A stretch of 64,000 nucleotides of DNA from Cichorium intybus (Eukaryota > Streptophyta > Magnoliopsida > Asterales > Asteraceae): positions 59,175,205 through 59,239,204 of the forward strand of contig CM042012.1 of NCBI GenBank assembly GCA_023525715.1, given 5' to 3'. Made by a program: the position numbers and the translations under genes. The notes under the pieces were generated by a model, which was given only the letters and a program-made list of their open reading frames with translations, searched no databases and was not told where the DNA came from. How positions within the stretch are numbered: position 1 is the first letter of the stretch; every line of letters starts with the position of its first letter. This document shows positions 33,604 through 52,277 of this stretch, one piece after another.

Positions 33604-34590
33604 CTATAAGAACTCTCGTATCTGCGTCCTCAATCCCCACAGATACCTATCAATCTTTCTTTCTTCAGTATCTACCTGATGAGTAGCAAATCTGGATTTC
33701 TCGTTAAACTCTGTCGTATACTCCTGTACTGACTGTGTCCCCTGCTGTAATCTCAGAAAATCCTCCTCCAGACTTTTCATTGCAGTGTTTGAGCAATATT
33801 CTTTCATAAAATTTGTTTTGAACTCCTCCCATGTCGGTTCTGATTCCAATCCTTTCTCTATATCAAGATTTATATTCTCCCACCAGAACTGGGCATCCTT
33901 GTGCAGACAATTTGTAGCATACTCCACTTTGTCTTTTTCCACACACTTACTCGTACGAAAACTTTCTCGATGTGTGTTAACCAATTTCGTGAAACAATAG
34001 GATCATCAGTACCGAAGAAATCATTCGGTTTACATTTGTGGAACGTCTCATAACTGCAACCTTTTGGTTCACCCGACCGTCCAGTTTCAGCATGTATAAT
34101 AACCGGCTCTCTCTGACCCTCCCCAACCACAGGTGTGATAGGAGGTCGGTCTCGATTATCTCTGTTCGTCACCTCCGTCTGAGGTTTCATTAAGGTAGGC
34201 AATAAGCTTTTAACTGCTTTTGTTACCTCCGCAACAATCAGCTCTTGGAAAGATGATGTTAACTCAGGCGGTCTCTCGCCTTCGGACTGGCGCTCTAGTC
34301 TCGAATCTTGTGATCCCGAATTCTCATCTCGACGATCACCTCCCTCTTTTTCCTTTCCAGAACTCATAATGAGGCTGAAAAGAAATTTAACTCATTATAA
34401 TCTCATTCATCTCAATACTCTTTTCGTATCATATATCTCATCAAAATTCTCTGAAAAACACACATACTCACTATGTGTGCTTAGAGGAATAATTTCATAA
34501 GGACAATTTGGGACCACTCTCTTCATTAGTTTGAGTCTAGAATTTACCTTCTAAAATCTAGTTCACTCAAACCTTGCTATGATACCAACT
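33604..34590 (-). pseudogene. Chromovirus E gag and 5' leader with PBS
   Basis: The ATG at 34367 begins M-S-S-G-K-E-K-E-G-G-D; an F-Q-E-L-I-V-A-E-V-T-K-A-V segment and C-S-Y-E-T-F-H-K-C-K-P-N-D-F-F-G-T-D-D-P follow. A frame change near 33980 leads to the capsid part F-M-K-E-Y-C-S-N-T-A and F-N-E-K-S-R-F-A. The leader 34368-34587 is non-coding; the PBS (plus strand TGCTATGATACCA, 34575-34587) matches initiator methionine tRNA with one mismatch and is three bases from the LTR. Confidence 0.88.
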
Positions 34591-35589
34591 TGTAACACCC
34601 AGTTTCTTATCTCCGAATTACGTCATCATCACTCAAATGTTAAACATAAGTGATCATGGTATAATCAAAGTTAAGCAACATAAGTACAAGTAGTATTCAA
34701 AAGAACAAGTACTTATCAAACATGTCCCTAAAACTGGGTTACAAAAGACCGTTTTTACAAAAACTATACAAAAGAGTGTATCTTGGTTTACAAACAGTCC
34801 AAAAGTCAAGTCTCATGTCAAGACAATCATCCCTCAGCAATCTTCTTACCCCTGTCACCTATAATACAAACCATATAACCATTTTTATGAGCTAATTAAG
34901 CTCAATGAGAAAACAATTAAAAACTTAGAATTCATCTCATCAATTTTCAACAATTACAATAAGCAAGTACCAATGATTTCAATATGTTCGACTATCTCAG
35001 TCATTTAGTGTGCTCATTCATACTAAGTACTCGTTTATAACAAGGAATTCTCCGTTTTGTATAACTCATACTATTTGTTATTCCAACTAACTCAATTTTT
35101 ACATTAAATCCAGTTGCAACATAGTTTAATCATAATCAATGTATTAGAACTACTCACCTGAGGTCTGTTCAGTTCATGGTCCACCCAAGCCTCATGTATC
35201 TCCTTCCTTTCTATGAGTATCTGCTGAACAATGACATCACATATCATAATTCAAACATCCTCAAAACAATTTCAACAACATCTAACTCAATGGATCAAAA
35301 CTGATAGACAATAATATCTCAAATTATTAACAACACATGCTATCAAACTAAAACCTCCAAATTTTGCGGTTTTTATCAAATTAACCATTAAAACTTCGCA
35401 ATAATCACAACAAATACTCAATACAACATATATTAACAACTTACTAACAACACATGAGCTAATTCAAAGCATATTTTTAGATTTAGGTATTTAGGGTTTT
35501 GAAACCCTAAAACTCAAGATCACTAACCTTAGAAATCAAGAACTCGAGAACATGATTCAAGTATTAAATCCGACTTCCCAAGCTTTTCC
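34591..35589 (-). repeat. 5' LTR of chromovirus E, outer 467 bases missing
   Basis: 999 bases that match 18964-19962 of the partner base for base in length, with a few percent substitutions. At 35589 similarity stops abruptly and MITE-like sequence begins. The lost part is the U3 with the CCCGGGTT cluster, so this copy lacks its promoter. Confidence 0.9.
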
Positions 35590-35660
35590 ATTTTTTACAC
35601 CATTTTTTACTTCAAAAATAGAGTAAAAAATAGAGGTGGGTTGGAGATGGTCTTACAAGA
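35590..35660. mobile_element. Right end of the MITE
   Basis: AT-rich sequence ending GAGGTGGGTTGGAGATGGTC, then TTA. It matches the inverted left end at 18424 and the right-end-like stretch at 18930-18963, but is not identical to the latter (TTACTTCAAAAATAGAG against TAAAAATAGTGTG). It therefore comes from a second copy or a rearranged one. Confidence 0.55.
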
Positions 35661-36495
35661 GGATAGGGAGTACGTGTTTGTCTTCGGTTGGATTTGGAGA
35701 GTAGCTTCATAGGTTATTGGTTGCTGATCGTGGTGAGTTCCTCACTACACTGTGTTGAGGTTTTTTATCATTTACTTTAGCTCGTGTGTGCTTATAGGAT
35801 GTATGTCGGTATTACTAGGATGTAGGATGTTTAGTAGATGTATATGGGTAGTACTACGATGTGGTGATGTCTAGTAGATGAATGAATGGAAGTGGGTGTG
35901 TACAGACCGGTTTTGCATGACAAGATACACCAAGTGGATACGTATGGCTTGAGGTACCGAGCAGAGTATGTGCGGCTCGGAGTACTGAGTAGATACGTAT
36001 GGCTTGAGGTACCAAGCGGAGTATGTGCCGCTCAGAGTACTGTGTGGATACGCATGTCTTGAGGTATCAAGCGGAGTATGTGCGGCTCGAAGTGCTGAGC
36101 GTTTTAGCACGACTTAATGTACATGGTGGAGTAGACTATTGTTTACTATGATGTTTGTGTTGTATTCTTTCTGATAGGGGTAGAGTATGTATCATTGATA
36201 TGTTGTGTATGTGTTATAATTCACTAAGCTGTGTGCTTACCATTTTCCTAAAAACTATTGTTTCAGGTACTCCTGGTACGGGGGATGACAAGGCTTGACG
36301 AGTACACATGATACGTTTTCTCTTTTGGAATATGTTTGATATTGACATTGTTTGAGTTTTTCACTTTTGCTTACTGTTTGGATATGATGAAATTGTATGT
36401 TTTTTATGAATGAAATAATAGTTATGTTTCAATGTTTTTAATAAAATACTGTTTTTTCTAAAAAAAATTATTTACACTAAAAATTGGGACGTTAC
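35661..36495 (+). repeat. Right part of an LTR remnant (R/U5-like) with a 55-bp triplicate
   Basis: It ends GGGACGTTACA, like the end of many plant gypsy LTRs, and has the word order ATTCACTAAGCTGTGTGC... then TTCAGGTACTCCTGGTAC common in their U5. A 55-base unit is repeated three times (35936-35990, 35991-36045, 36046-36100) with about 10 percent variation. No ORF of interest. It is the likely continuation of 17513-18420. Confidence 0.5.
35936..36100 (+). repeat. 55-bp unit repeated three times
   Basis: Each unit begins (G/A)GATACGYATG and ends CTGAGT, CTGTGT or CTGAGC. Units are exactly 55 bases with no indels. Confidence 0.9.
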
Positions 36496-38670
<2,175 letters not shown>

Positions 38671-38674
38671 AGTT

Positions 38675-38794
38675 GGGGCTAGCCCACTTGGCTAACAAGG
38701 TGATATACTAACAAGGAGGTCATGGGTTCAAACCCTGGCACTAACATAACAAGGAGAAGTTTAGGAGTAGGAGTAGGATAAATTTGCCGTTCAA

Positions 38795-38812
<18 letters not shown>
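38675..38812 (+). mobile_element. tRNA-derived SINE, plus copy
   Basis: Head GGCTAGCCCACTTGGCTAAC gives the A box; GGTTCAAACCC is a perfect B box about 30 bases later; the body ends TTTGCCGTTC and is followed by 20 adenines (38793-38812). Length, boxes and poly(A) fit a plant SINE. It carries no protein and would depend on LINE proteins to move. Confidence 0.88.

Positions 38813-38861
<49 letters not shown>
38813..38861. repeat. (TA)n tract 4, about 49 bp
   Basis: Links the tails of the two SINEs and so forms the loop of the inverted pair. Confidence 0.98.
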
Positions 38862-45527
<6,666 letters not shown>

Positions 45528-46442
45528 TGAAAAACATACACATGGTGGCCAAAAAGCAAACAAAATTACAATATTGACAATTTTTCATCCATGGTCCTTC
45601 AACTCTCTGTATTCTTCGATTTTTCTGAAAGAATCATAAATAATTTCTTTTTGGTCACAAATATGGACCGGTCGAACGCATCATGCTGATTATTCTTTTT
45701 CCTCACATTGAGAGTAATAATTCTTTTACTCACTTTATTCTTTTTTTCCTTTATGGTTAATATTGTATTTTCCCTCTAAATAAACATTCTTTCTTGGTTT
45801 ATTATTGCTGGTACAACCGACACTTTAATTTGGACTATTGGACTCGTTTTATTCCTCAAAAATATTTCTTTGTTATGCTCCGATACAACGTCCCTTTTTG
45901 AAAAGAGATGACATTTTCCAGAATATGACATTGAAATCGATTGATAGGCCTATATGACATATCTAGTTGCCACAGCGTATTTTAGTGACACTATTTCATT
46001 GTGATATGCTCCTTCTAATGAAAGCACGAGTTTTAAAATGGAAGACATATTTTAGGGAACAAGTTGTCTAACAGAAATAAAATACCAATTACACACCACC
46101 TATGTTTGTATAAACACGAAATAAATACTTCACTTAGTTCCATGACCGACCAATTTTAAGTTTTAACTAATAAATAGCCTAGTAACCAACAACTTCCTTG
46201 TTATTGACCACAATTAAGGTATGTGACTAAAGAATATATTAGTTTACACATCAAAGAAAAATAGAACGTATAATTTGTTATTATCCTATTTAAACCAATT
46301 AATATGTCGTATTGTGATGTCATGCATTATAAATTTGTTTTATTTTATTATTTTATATGTAATAGATAGATTTCAAAAATACAAATTAAATTAATACTAC
46401 AATTTAATAACATGACATTTACTAGTTGGTTTCTGGTAGATG
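45528..46442 (+). other. 3' UTR and downstream flank of the RNA-binding-protein gene
   Basis: AATAAA at 45779-45784 is a candidate poly(A) signal, about 250 bases after the stop. Beyond that the sequence is AT rich and I see no gene or element until the LTR at 46443. Confidence 0.5.
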
Positions 46443-47320
46443 TGTTGGGTAAGCAACAAGCGAGATCGAAAACTTCCAACCTCTCAAGATCAAGAATAGC
46501 CAAACAACTCTCGATGGTAAGCACTCAACAAAAAGAAATCGTTGCAACAATAAATACAAGAAAAACAAGCAAGCAAAGATCAAGACGGAGAATTAAGTGG
46601 TTCATTCGATCGTGAAATCAAGCTATGTCCACTATGGAACTAGAGAGTATTTTATTATAAGAATGCTATACAAATTTGCAATTATAATCTTTATACACTA
46701 ATAATCACACACACTCACACTCTTGGTTTCAGGAGATATATATAACCGGGTGCATAAACCGAGATTGATGATGACAAATCTTCTAGCCTTTGACTTTCTG
46801 CACGTAGGCGACAAGATAAGGAACATGTTGTGGTAGACCAACCAATGACAACAACAGTTCTCCAGAATGTGCTGTGCAAACCAACTTCTGACACCCCGTC
46901 GTCCTTTATACTTGTGTCAAGGGACACTTCGCTTCTAAAAGTAGCTTAACCCTTTTACCGACATCTCGAATCTACACATCCGATCCTATAGAAGGATCTA
47001 CAACAAAGCCTCGGACCGAGCGAATGTTGTTCCTCAGTCCAGATGATGCCTTCCTGCGAACGACCTTAAAGTAGAGTAAGACAATGAGGTATACACCAGA
47101 CTTGTGATACCTACTTTACATCTGGTCGATCTTCGCATCGCATCGCATTGCATGAACATCCGAAGCGAAGCTCACAATCTCTAACGAAGAAACTGATATT
47201 AGACGAAGCACGACCTTCAACCGCAGTAGCATTCCTCGCCTCGGTTTAGTTGCTTCGGACAACTGATCTTCTTCGGTCATAGTGATTCCTTGGTTTTGAT
47301 TAGGCTCCACATACTCAACA
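46443..47320 (-). repeat. 3' LTR of copia C
   Basis: Ends TGTTGGG and CTCAACA, 878 bases. The plus-strand word ATTTCCTACTTGG at 47321 is the reverse complement of the PPT, so this is the 3' LTR of a minus-strand element. A TATA-like TTATATATA (minus) lies near 46735-46745. No partner LTR is recognised on the right. Confidence 0.75.
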
Positions 47321-47800
47321 ATTTCCTACTTGGAAACTAATCAGATATTGATTCTTCTTTCTACAAAGTTGTAACCAATGAGATTTCATCTCTCTCTCTC
47401 TATAGCTCCTCGTCTTCGCCTTACTTCTACGGAAGACCAGTTGAGTCATGCACAACTTCAACTTATCCAACGAGACCACCTTGGTGAACATATCTATAGG
47501 ATTCTTCGCACCAAGGATTTTCTTAAAGATAAATGTACATTTGGCTATCTGCTCTCGAATGAAGTGATACCTCATCTTGATGTGTTTCCTCCTGCTGTAA
47601 AACACCGAATTCTTCACCAAGTGAATTGCAATTTGATTATCACAATGCAACACACAGTCCTTCTGCTTTTGCCCAAGTTCTGATAAGAAGTTCTTCAACC
47701 ATAGCAGTTCCTTGCTAGCTTCTGCTACTGCTATGTATTCTGCTTCGATGGTTGAAAGAGCTACAATCTTCTGTAATATAGACATCCAACTAAATACGGT
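47321..47800 (-). pseudogene. Copia C RNase H
   Basis: Reads K-I-V-A-L-S-T-I-E-A-E-Y-I-A-V-A-E-A-S-K-E-L-L-W-L, then C-D-N-Q-I-A-I-H-L, H-I-K-M-R-Y-H-F-I-R and N-P-I-D-M-F-T-K-V-V. The first RNase H aspartate region (left of S-I-L-Q-K) is degraded. The frame runs through to 47315. Confidence 0.88.
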
Positions 47801-48992
47801 TCCTCCAATTATGAAGACATAACCAGTCGGGCTCTTCCCTGAATCTGCACAACCCCCAGGTCTGCATCGATAAAACCCTCAAGGACCACTTTCTGCCTTT
47901 TGAAGACTAAGGTTGCATCCGAAGTTCCCTTCAAGTAGCGGAGCAGCTACTTTACTCCTTTCTAGTGCTCCTTCCCAAGATTCGACATAAACCTGCTGAC
48001 GACTCCCACTACATGTGCAATGTCTAACATTGTACATACCATAACATACATCCTATTGCCAACTACAGATGCATAAGGAACCTTCACCTTTTCTTCTTTA
48101 TATATATATCTATCTTTGGGGATTGCTCTTTTGAAAGCTTTAAGTGGCTTCTAAGCGGGGTGCTTCGGACCTTCGCAGTTGCCATGTTGAACTTCTCCAA
48201 AACTTTCAGGATGTACTTCTCTTGAGAAAGTTTGATCTCGCCCGAAGTTCTATTCCTAACAATGCTCATCCCCAAAATTTTCTTAGCAGGTCTGAGGTGC
48301 TTCATCTCGAACTCCTTGGAGAACTGCTGTTTCAGCCTGTTGATCTCATGTATGTCAGCACCCACCACTAACATATCATTAACATAGAGAAGCAGGATGA
48401 TGTATGAGGTCTTAAGTTGCTTCCGGTAGCAGCAGTGGTCGCTGTCACTCCTCCGGAACCCATTTCTCCTTATGAAGTCATCAAACTTCAAATAGTGCTG
48501 CCTTGGAGCTTGCTTCAATCCGTAGAGGCTTTTCTTCGGTCAGCACACCAGGTTTTCTTTTCCAGAAATCTCAAAACCTTCTGGTTGCGCCATGTAGATG
48601 TCTTCTTCCGGGTCACCATGCAAGAATGCAGTCTTGACATCTAGCTGCTCTAGGTAGAGATCTTCGGATGCAACGATCTTAAGCAAAATTCTAATTGTGG
48701 TCACCTTCACAACTGGAGAGAAAATATCGTTGTAGTCAAGACCCTCCTTCTGTTGAAACCCCTTAACCACCAATCGTGCTTTGTATCTCTTACTCCCACT
48801 AGCGTTGTCTTTGACCCAAAACACCCACTTGTTGGACAATACATTCTTATTTGCTAGTAACTTGACAAGAGACCAGGTCTCGTTCTTGTCAAGTGAGTGT
48901 ATCTCATCCTCCATCGCCTGCTTCCATTGTACGGATTCTTTCTTCCTTAAGGCTCCAGGATAAGATTTTGGTTCCCCATTCTCAGTCAGCAA
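47801..48992 (-). pseudogene. Copia C reverse transcriptase
   Basis: W-K-Q-A-M-E-D-E-I-H-S-L (about 48920), Y-K-A-R-L-V-V-K-G-F-Q-Q, D-V-K-T-A-F-L-H-G and Q-P-E-G-F-E lie in the 48540-48992 frame. After a frame change, L-K-Q-A-P-R-Q-H-Y, then Y-V-N-D-M-L-V and F-E-M-K-H-L are in the 48084-48518 frame. The catalytic motif is Y-V-N-D instead of Y-V-D-D: the first catalytic aspartate is changed, so this RT would be dead even without frameshifts. Confidence 0.88.
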
Positions 48993-49089
48993 TAGTTAAC
49001 TTGCTAATGCGAGGTAGCGAACCGGAGGTCTTCTCTCTCTAGTGGATCTCTTGAGAATACCTGGACCTACAGCTCCTGATTCATCATCT

Positions 49090-50211
49090 TCACTTCAGTT
49101 CGAGGTGTTACCTTCCTCCTCAGACGAGCTCCCACTATCTCCGGCTGTCCCAGATGCTTCTTCATTGCTCCCACTGCTTCCGGAGTCCCTTCTTGAGTCT
49201 TCTCCGGAAGACTTCGCATGCTTATGTTCGAATGACCCTTCAAACACTATCTTTTCTTCTTTTCGAATGGTTTGCTTCGGTCAGTACCTGAGAGAGTGTC
49301 TTTATACATGGCATTCTCGTTGAATATCACGTCCCGACTTTTGATAACCCATCGACTCTGGCTATCCCAACATTGATATCCCATGCTATCCACACCGTAC
49401 CCAATAAGGAAGCACTTCTTCGACTTGGCCTCTATCTTGTCTCTCTCACTGTCCTTCCTCTTGGCATATGAGGCACACCCAAAAACTTTTAATTGTTTGA
49501 GGGAAACCTCATGACCTTGCCATTCATCTTCAGGAATCTTGAAGCCCAGGGGGACGGAGGGTCCTCGGTTGATTAAGTAGGCTGCTGTATTCACAACATC
49601 TACCCAGAACATCTTGGGCGTCCCAGCATGCAACCTCATGCTCTTTTCCCTCTCATTCAGAGTTATGTTCATCCGTTCCGCTATGTCATTCTGTTGAGGG
49701 TTTCAAGGACTGTCTTCAACATCCGGATCCCATGCTCAACACAATAATCAACGAATTCTCTGATGTTGTATTCTCCCCCATTGTTGGATGTAAGGAATTT
49801 GACCATGAGACATGTCTCGATCTCGACAGCACTCTCCACCTCTTGAAGGTGGCAAATACTTCCGATTTATTTTTCAGGAAGTAAACTCATACCTTCCTGG
49901 TTGAGTCATCAATGAAAGTAACATAGTAACGAGATCCTCTGGCCAAAGATACAGAGGTTGGTCCGTAGACATCAGAATGCACAAGCTCGAGTTTCGTAGT
50001 CTTCAAAGCTTGGCCCACCTTGAAGAAGGTCACCTTCTTCTGTTTACCAAGTACGCAGGGCTCACAAAATTCTTCGACAGCAACTTTAACATTTGGAATC
50101 TTTCCATTCGCAGCCAACATCTTCATCCCCTTTTCGCTCATGTGGCCAAGCCTTTAGTGCCACATAGGAGAGGTCTTCTGATCTTCTATTGATCTCGTCT
50201 GAGGTATCCTC
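49090..50211 (-). pseudogene. Copia C integrase
   Basis: From the right: C-V-L-G-K-Q-K-K-V-T-F, E-L-V-H-S-D-V-Y-G-P and Y-V-T-F-I-D-D-S-T-R-K (49887-50141 frame). A decayed stretch (49680-49886) follows, then N-E-R-E-K-S-M-R-L, F-W-V-D-V-V-N-T-A-A-Y-L-I-N-R and V-F-G-C-A-S-Y-A (49247-49672 frame). The HHCC domain is cut by copia 2 at 50211. Serine-rich sequence at 49042-49250 is the linker to RT. Confidence 0.85.
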
Positions 50212-50620
50212 TGATGGGTTTTATGCAAACAATGGGCTTAAAAAAACTTAAGTTCACATGCACCCTAATAAGGATCTATGTTTTCTCAATTGAATCTATA
50301 ACTAAGAACTAAAGGTATATAATTAAAATTATATTCTAAAAACAGTTTTAGAATTTCATACCTTTAAGGCTTTGGAAGCAAGCACCCTAAGTGTCGTGCC
50401 TCTAATGGTTCACACCCAGAACCAAGCAAGCGAGAAAACAAGTGAGGAGGAAGGAGAGAACTCATTTTAGGCGTGACTTTAAGGAGTTATGGGGGCCTTT
50501 ATCTAAAGCCCAAGACTGATAAGTCATAAGCCATATAACTGCCTTATTTGGATTCCTGATATGATAAGGCTTTTATCATATAACTGAATCTACTTATCAT
50601 GCCATAAATAGTCCAAACCT

Positions 50621-50716
<96 letters not shown>

Positions 50717-51027
50717 GTCCAAATATATATAATATATATTTATCCATTGCTCAACTTTTGAACAATTATAATTCAGCCCCTTACTCTTTTAATTAATCCA
50801 ATTAATCCCAAAATTATTTCTATATTAGTTTCTGATTAATCATTAATTAAATATCATGATTTCTAATTAATATATTATTCTCATAATATATTAATAAATC
50901 AATTTCCTCTCTCTTTATAAGTTGTCTTGTCCTCCGCTAGGTTTTGAGAGCAACCCAGAAGGACTGTGCTGCCATCAATCAAGTATATTCCTAAATGATA
51001 GTCATGGCTTAGACACTCAATCCAACA
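50212..51027 (-). repeat. 3' LTR of copia 2 with an internal (TA)n
   Basis: 816 bases. A PPT (plus strand ACCTCCCACTTGG) follows at 51028. The U3/R part contains (TA)n at 50623-50714. Confidence 0.9.
50623..50714. repeat. (TA)n tract in copia 2 3' LTR, 92 bp
   Basis: The partner LTR has a 72-base tract at the matching place (57301-57372). Confidence 0.97.
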
Positions 51028-51513
51028 ACCTCCCACTTGGATAAGTCTATGACTATAATTCAATATAGCTTCTAAATTGACCAGCAAATTGTAGCTTTCA
51101 AAAGTACGCTGCCGAAGTCTGACCCAGTCAGTTCTGTATCCTAAGATAAGTGATCAGATGATCCTCCGTTCTACTAGATATCATTCGGACTAGAGACATG
51201 GATTAGAATCAATCTCAGTCCGATACTCTGTTTCCCGATTCTTGATTTGTGATGATATATGACTTCTAATTAAACACATCAATTCAGTCCTGGCTAGACC
51301 TAGCACTTATAAGTCAATCACCAAATCACCAAGGGGCCCACAGATATCGCCTTTCCTGGTTAGGGCAAAAGGAACGAATAAACTTTGACTCATATGCTTG
51401 TGTCTTTTACTTATCAAATCGCGCACAACAATACGTTTTATAACATCATGTTACCGATGCATTTACGCATTATCAATGCACAACCGACTTGTAAAATTTA
51501 ACTCATATGTCTG
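51028..51513 (-). other. Copia 2 PPT and 3' non-coding region
   Basis: Aligns by eye with 26091-26560 of copia 1. It is cut by the solo LTR and continues at 52278. Confidence 0.7.
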
Positions 51514-52277
51514 TAAGGTTTTTCACAAACTTTGAACTAGAAACCGTAAGTTCACATGCAACCTAATGAAGAATCTATGTTTTTCTATCTTATGAACATA
51601 TAACAAAATCCTAAGGCCAACATTTATTTCTAAAGATCAAAATAAGAATTACCAACCTTTTGATCTTGTTCTTGAAGCTAGCAGCAAAGAGATCCTGCCT
51701 CAAATGAAAGTCACACCCAAAGCAAGGAGGAGAGAATCCAGCAGATTTCCAGAGAGTAGAGGGAGGCACAGGTTTTAGGGTACCAGAGGGTTCCTTTTAT
51801 AGCCTCCTAGGGTTACAGTTGAAACCCTAGAGGAGCCTCCAAAGTGGGCAAGCATGTTGACCACTTGAACCAGATCCCCTAAACCATAATTAGGGTTTTC
51901 GCCAACCTAGAGGAGCCTCCATAGTTGGCGCCACTTTTCGCCCCTGACAACTGGCTTGCCAGTTATTCAACTATTGAATGTATACAAATCAGTCCCTGCA
52001 CTTTTAATTAATTAATTTAATCACCGAATTAAATCCAATTAAATCCAGATTAATTTCTAATTAATTATTATAGTTTCTAATTAATATATTAACACTTAAA
52101 TATATTAATAAACTATTTATTTATTTCTATTGATTTATTAAACAATTAATAAATCAACATTTCTCTCTACCGAATTCCACACTAATCCTCTAGCTATGAG
52201 GGCAACCCAAATGGACTTTGCTTCAATTAACAAGATAAATACAATTATAAGTCATGACTTAGACACCTAATCCAACA
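51514..52277 (-). repeat. Solo LTR of the copia 1 family inside copia 2
   Basis: 764 bases, TAAGGTTTTTCAC... to ...CTAATCCAACA; clearly the same family as the 769-base LTRs (shared TTGATCTTGTTCTTGAAGC and CCTTTTATAGCCTCC words). The flanks GTCTG and GTCTT agree at four of five bases. Comparison with copia 1 around 26553-26625 shows the host sequence is continuous once this LTR is removed. Confidence 0.88.

Larger units (their letters stand above)
18964..35589 (-). mobile_element. Chromovirus 'E' (Ty3/gypsy with chromodomain), minus strand, carrying two insertions
   Basis: The two LTRs (18964-20429 and 34591-35589) are in the same orientation and closely similar. The PBS lies beside the right LTR and the PPT beside the left one, so the element reads right to left: gag, protease, RT, RNase H, integrase, chromodomain. 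A hAT (22101-23783) sits in RNase H and a copia element (25322-32948) in the protease. The right (5') LTR lacks its outer 467 bases. Stops in protease, integrase and chromodomain make it inactive. Confidence 0.92.

Noticed and set aside
35936..36100. CRISPR-like array
   Set aside because: Units are directly adjacent without spacers, only three in number, and in a plant LTR.
38675..38760. Genuine tRNA gene
   Set aside because: A and B boxes are present but no cloverleaf with acceptor stem can be drawn, and a poly(A) tail follows; this is a SINE.
46412..46615. 67-codon basic protein
   Set aside because: It lies across the border of the copia C LTR and has no supporting features.
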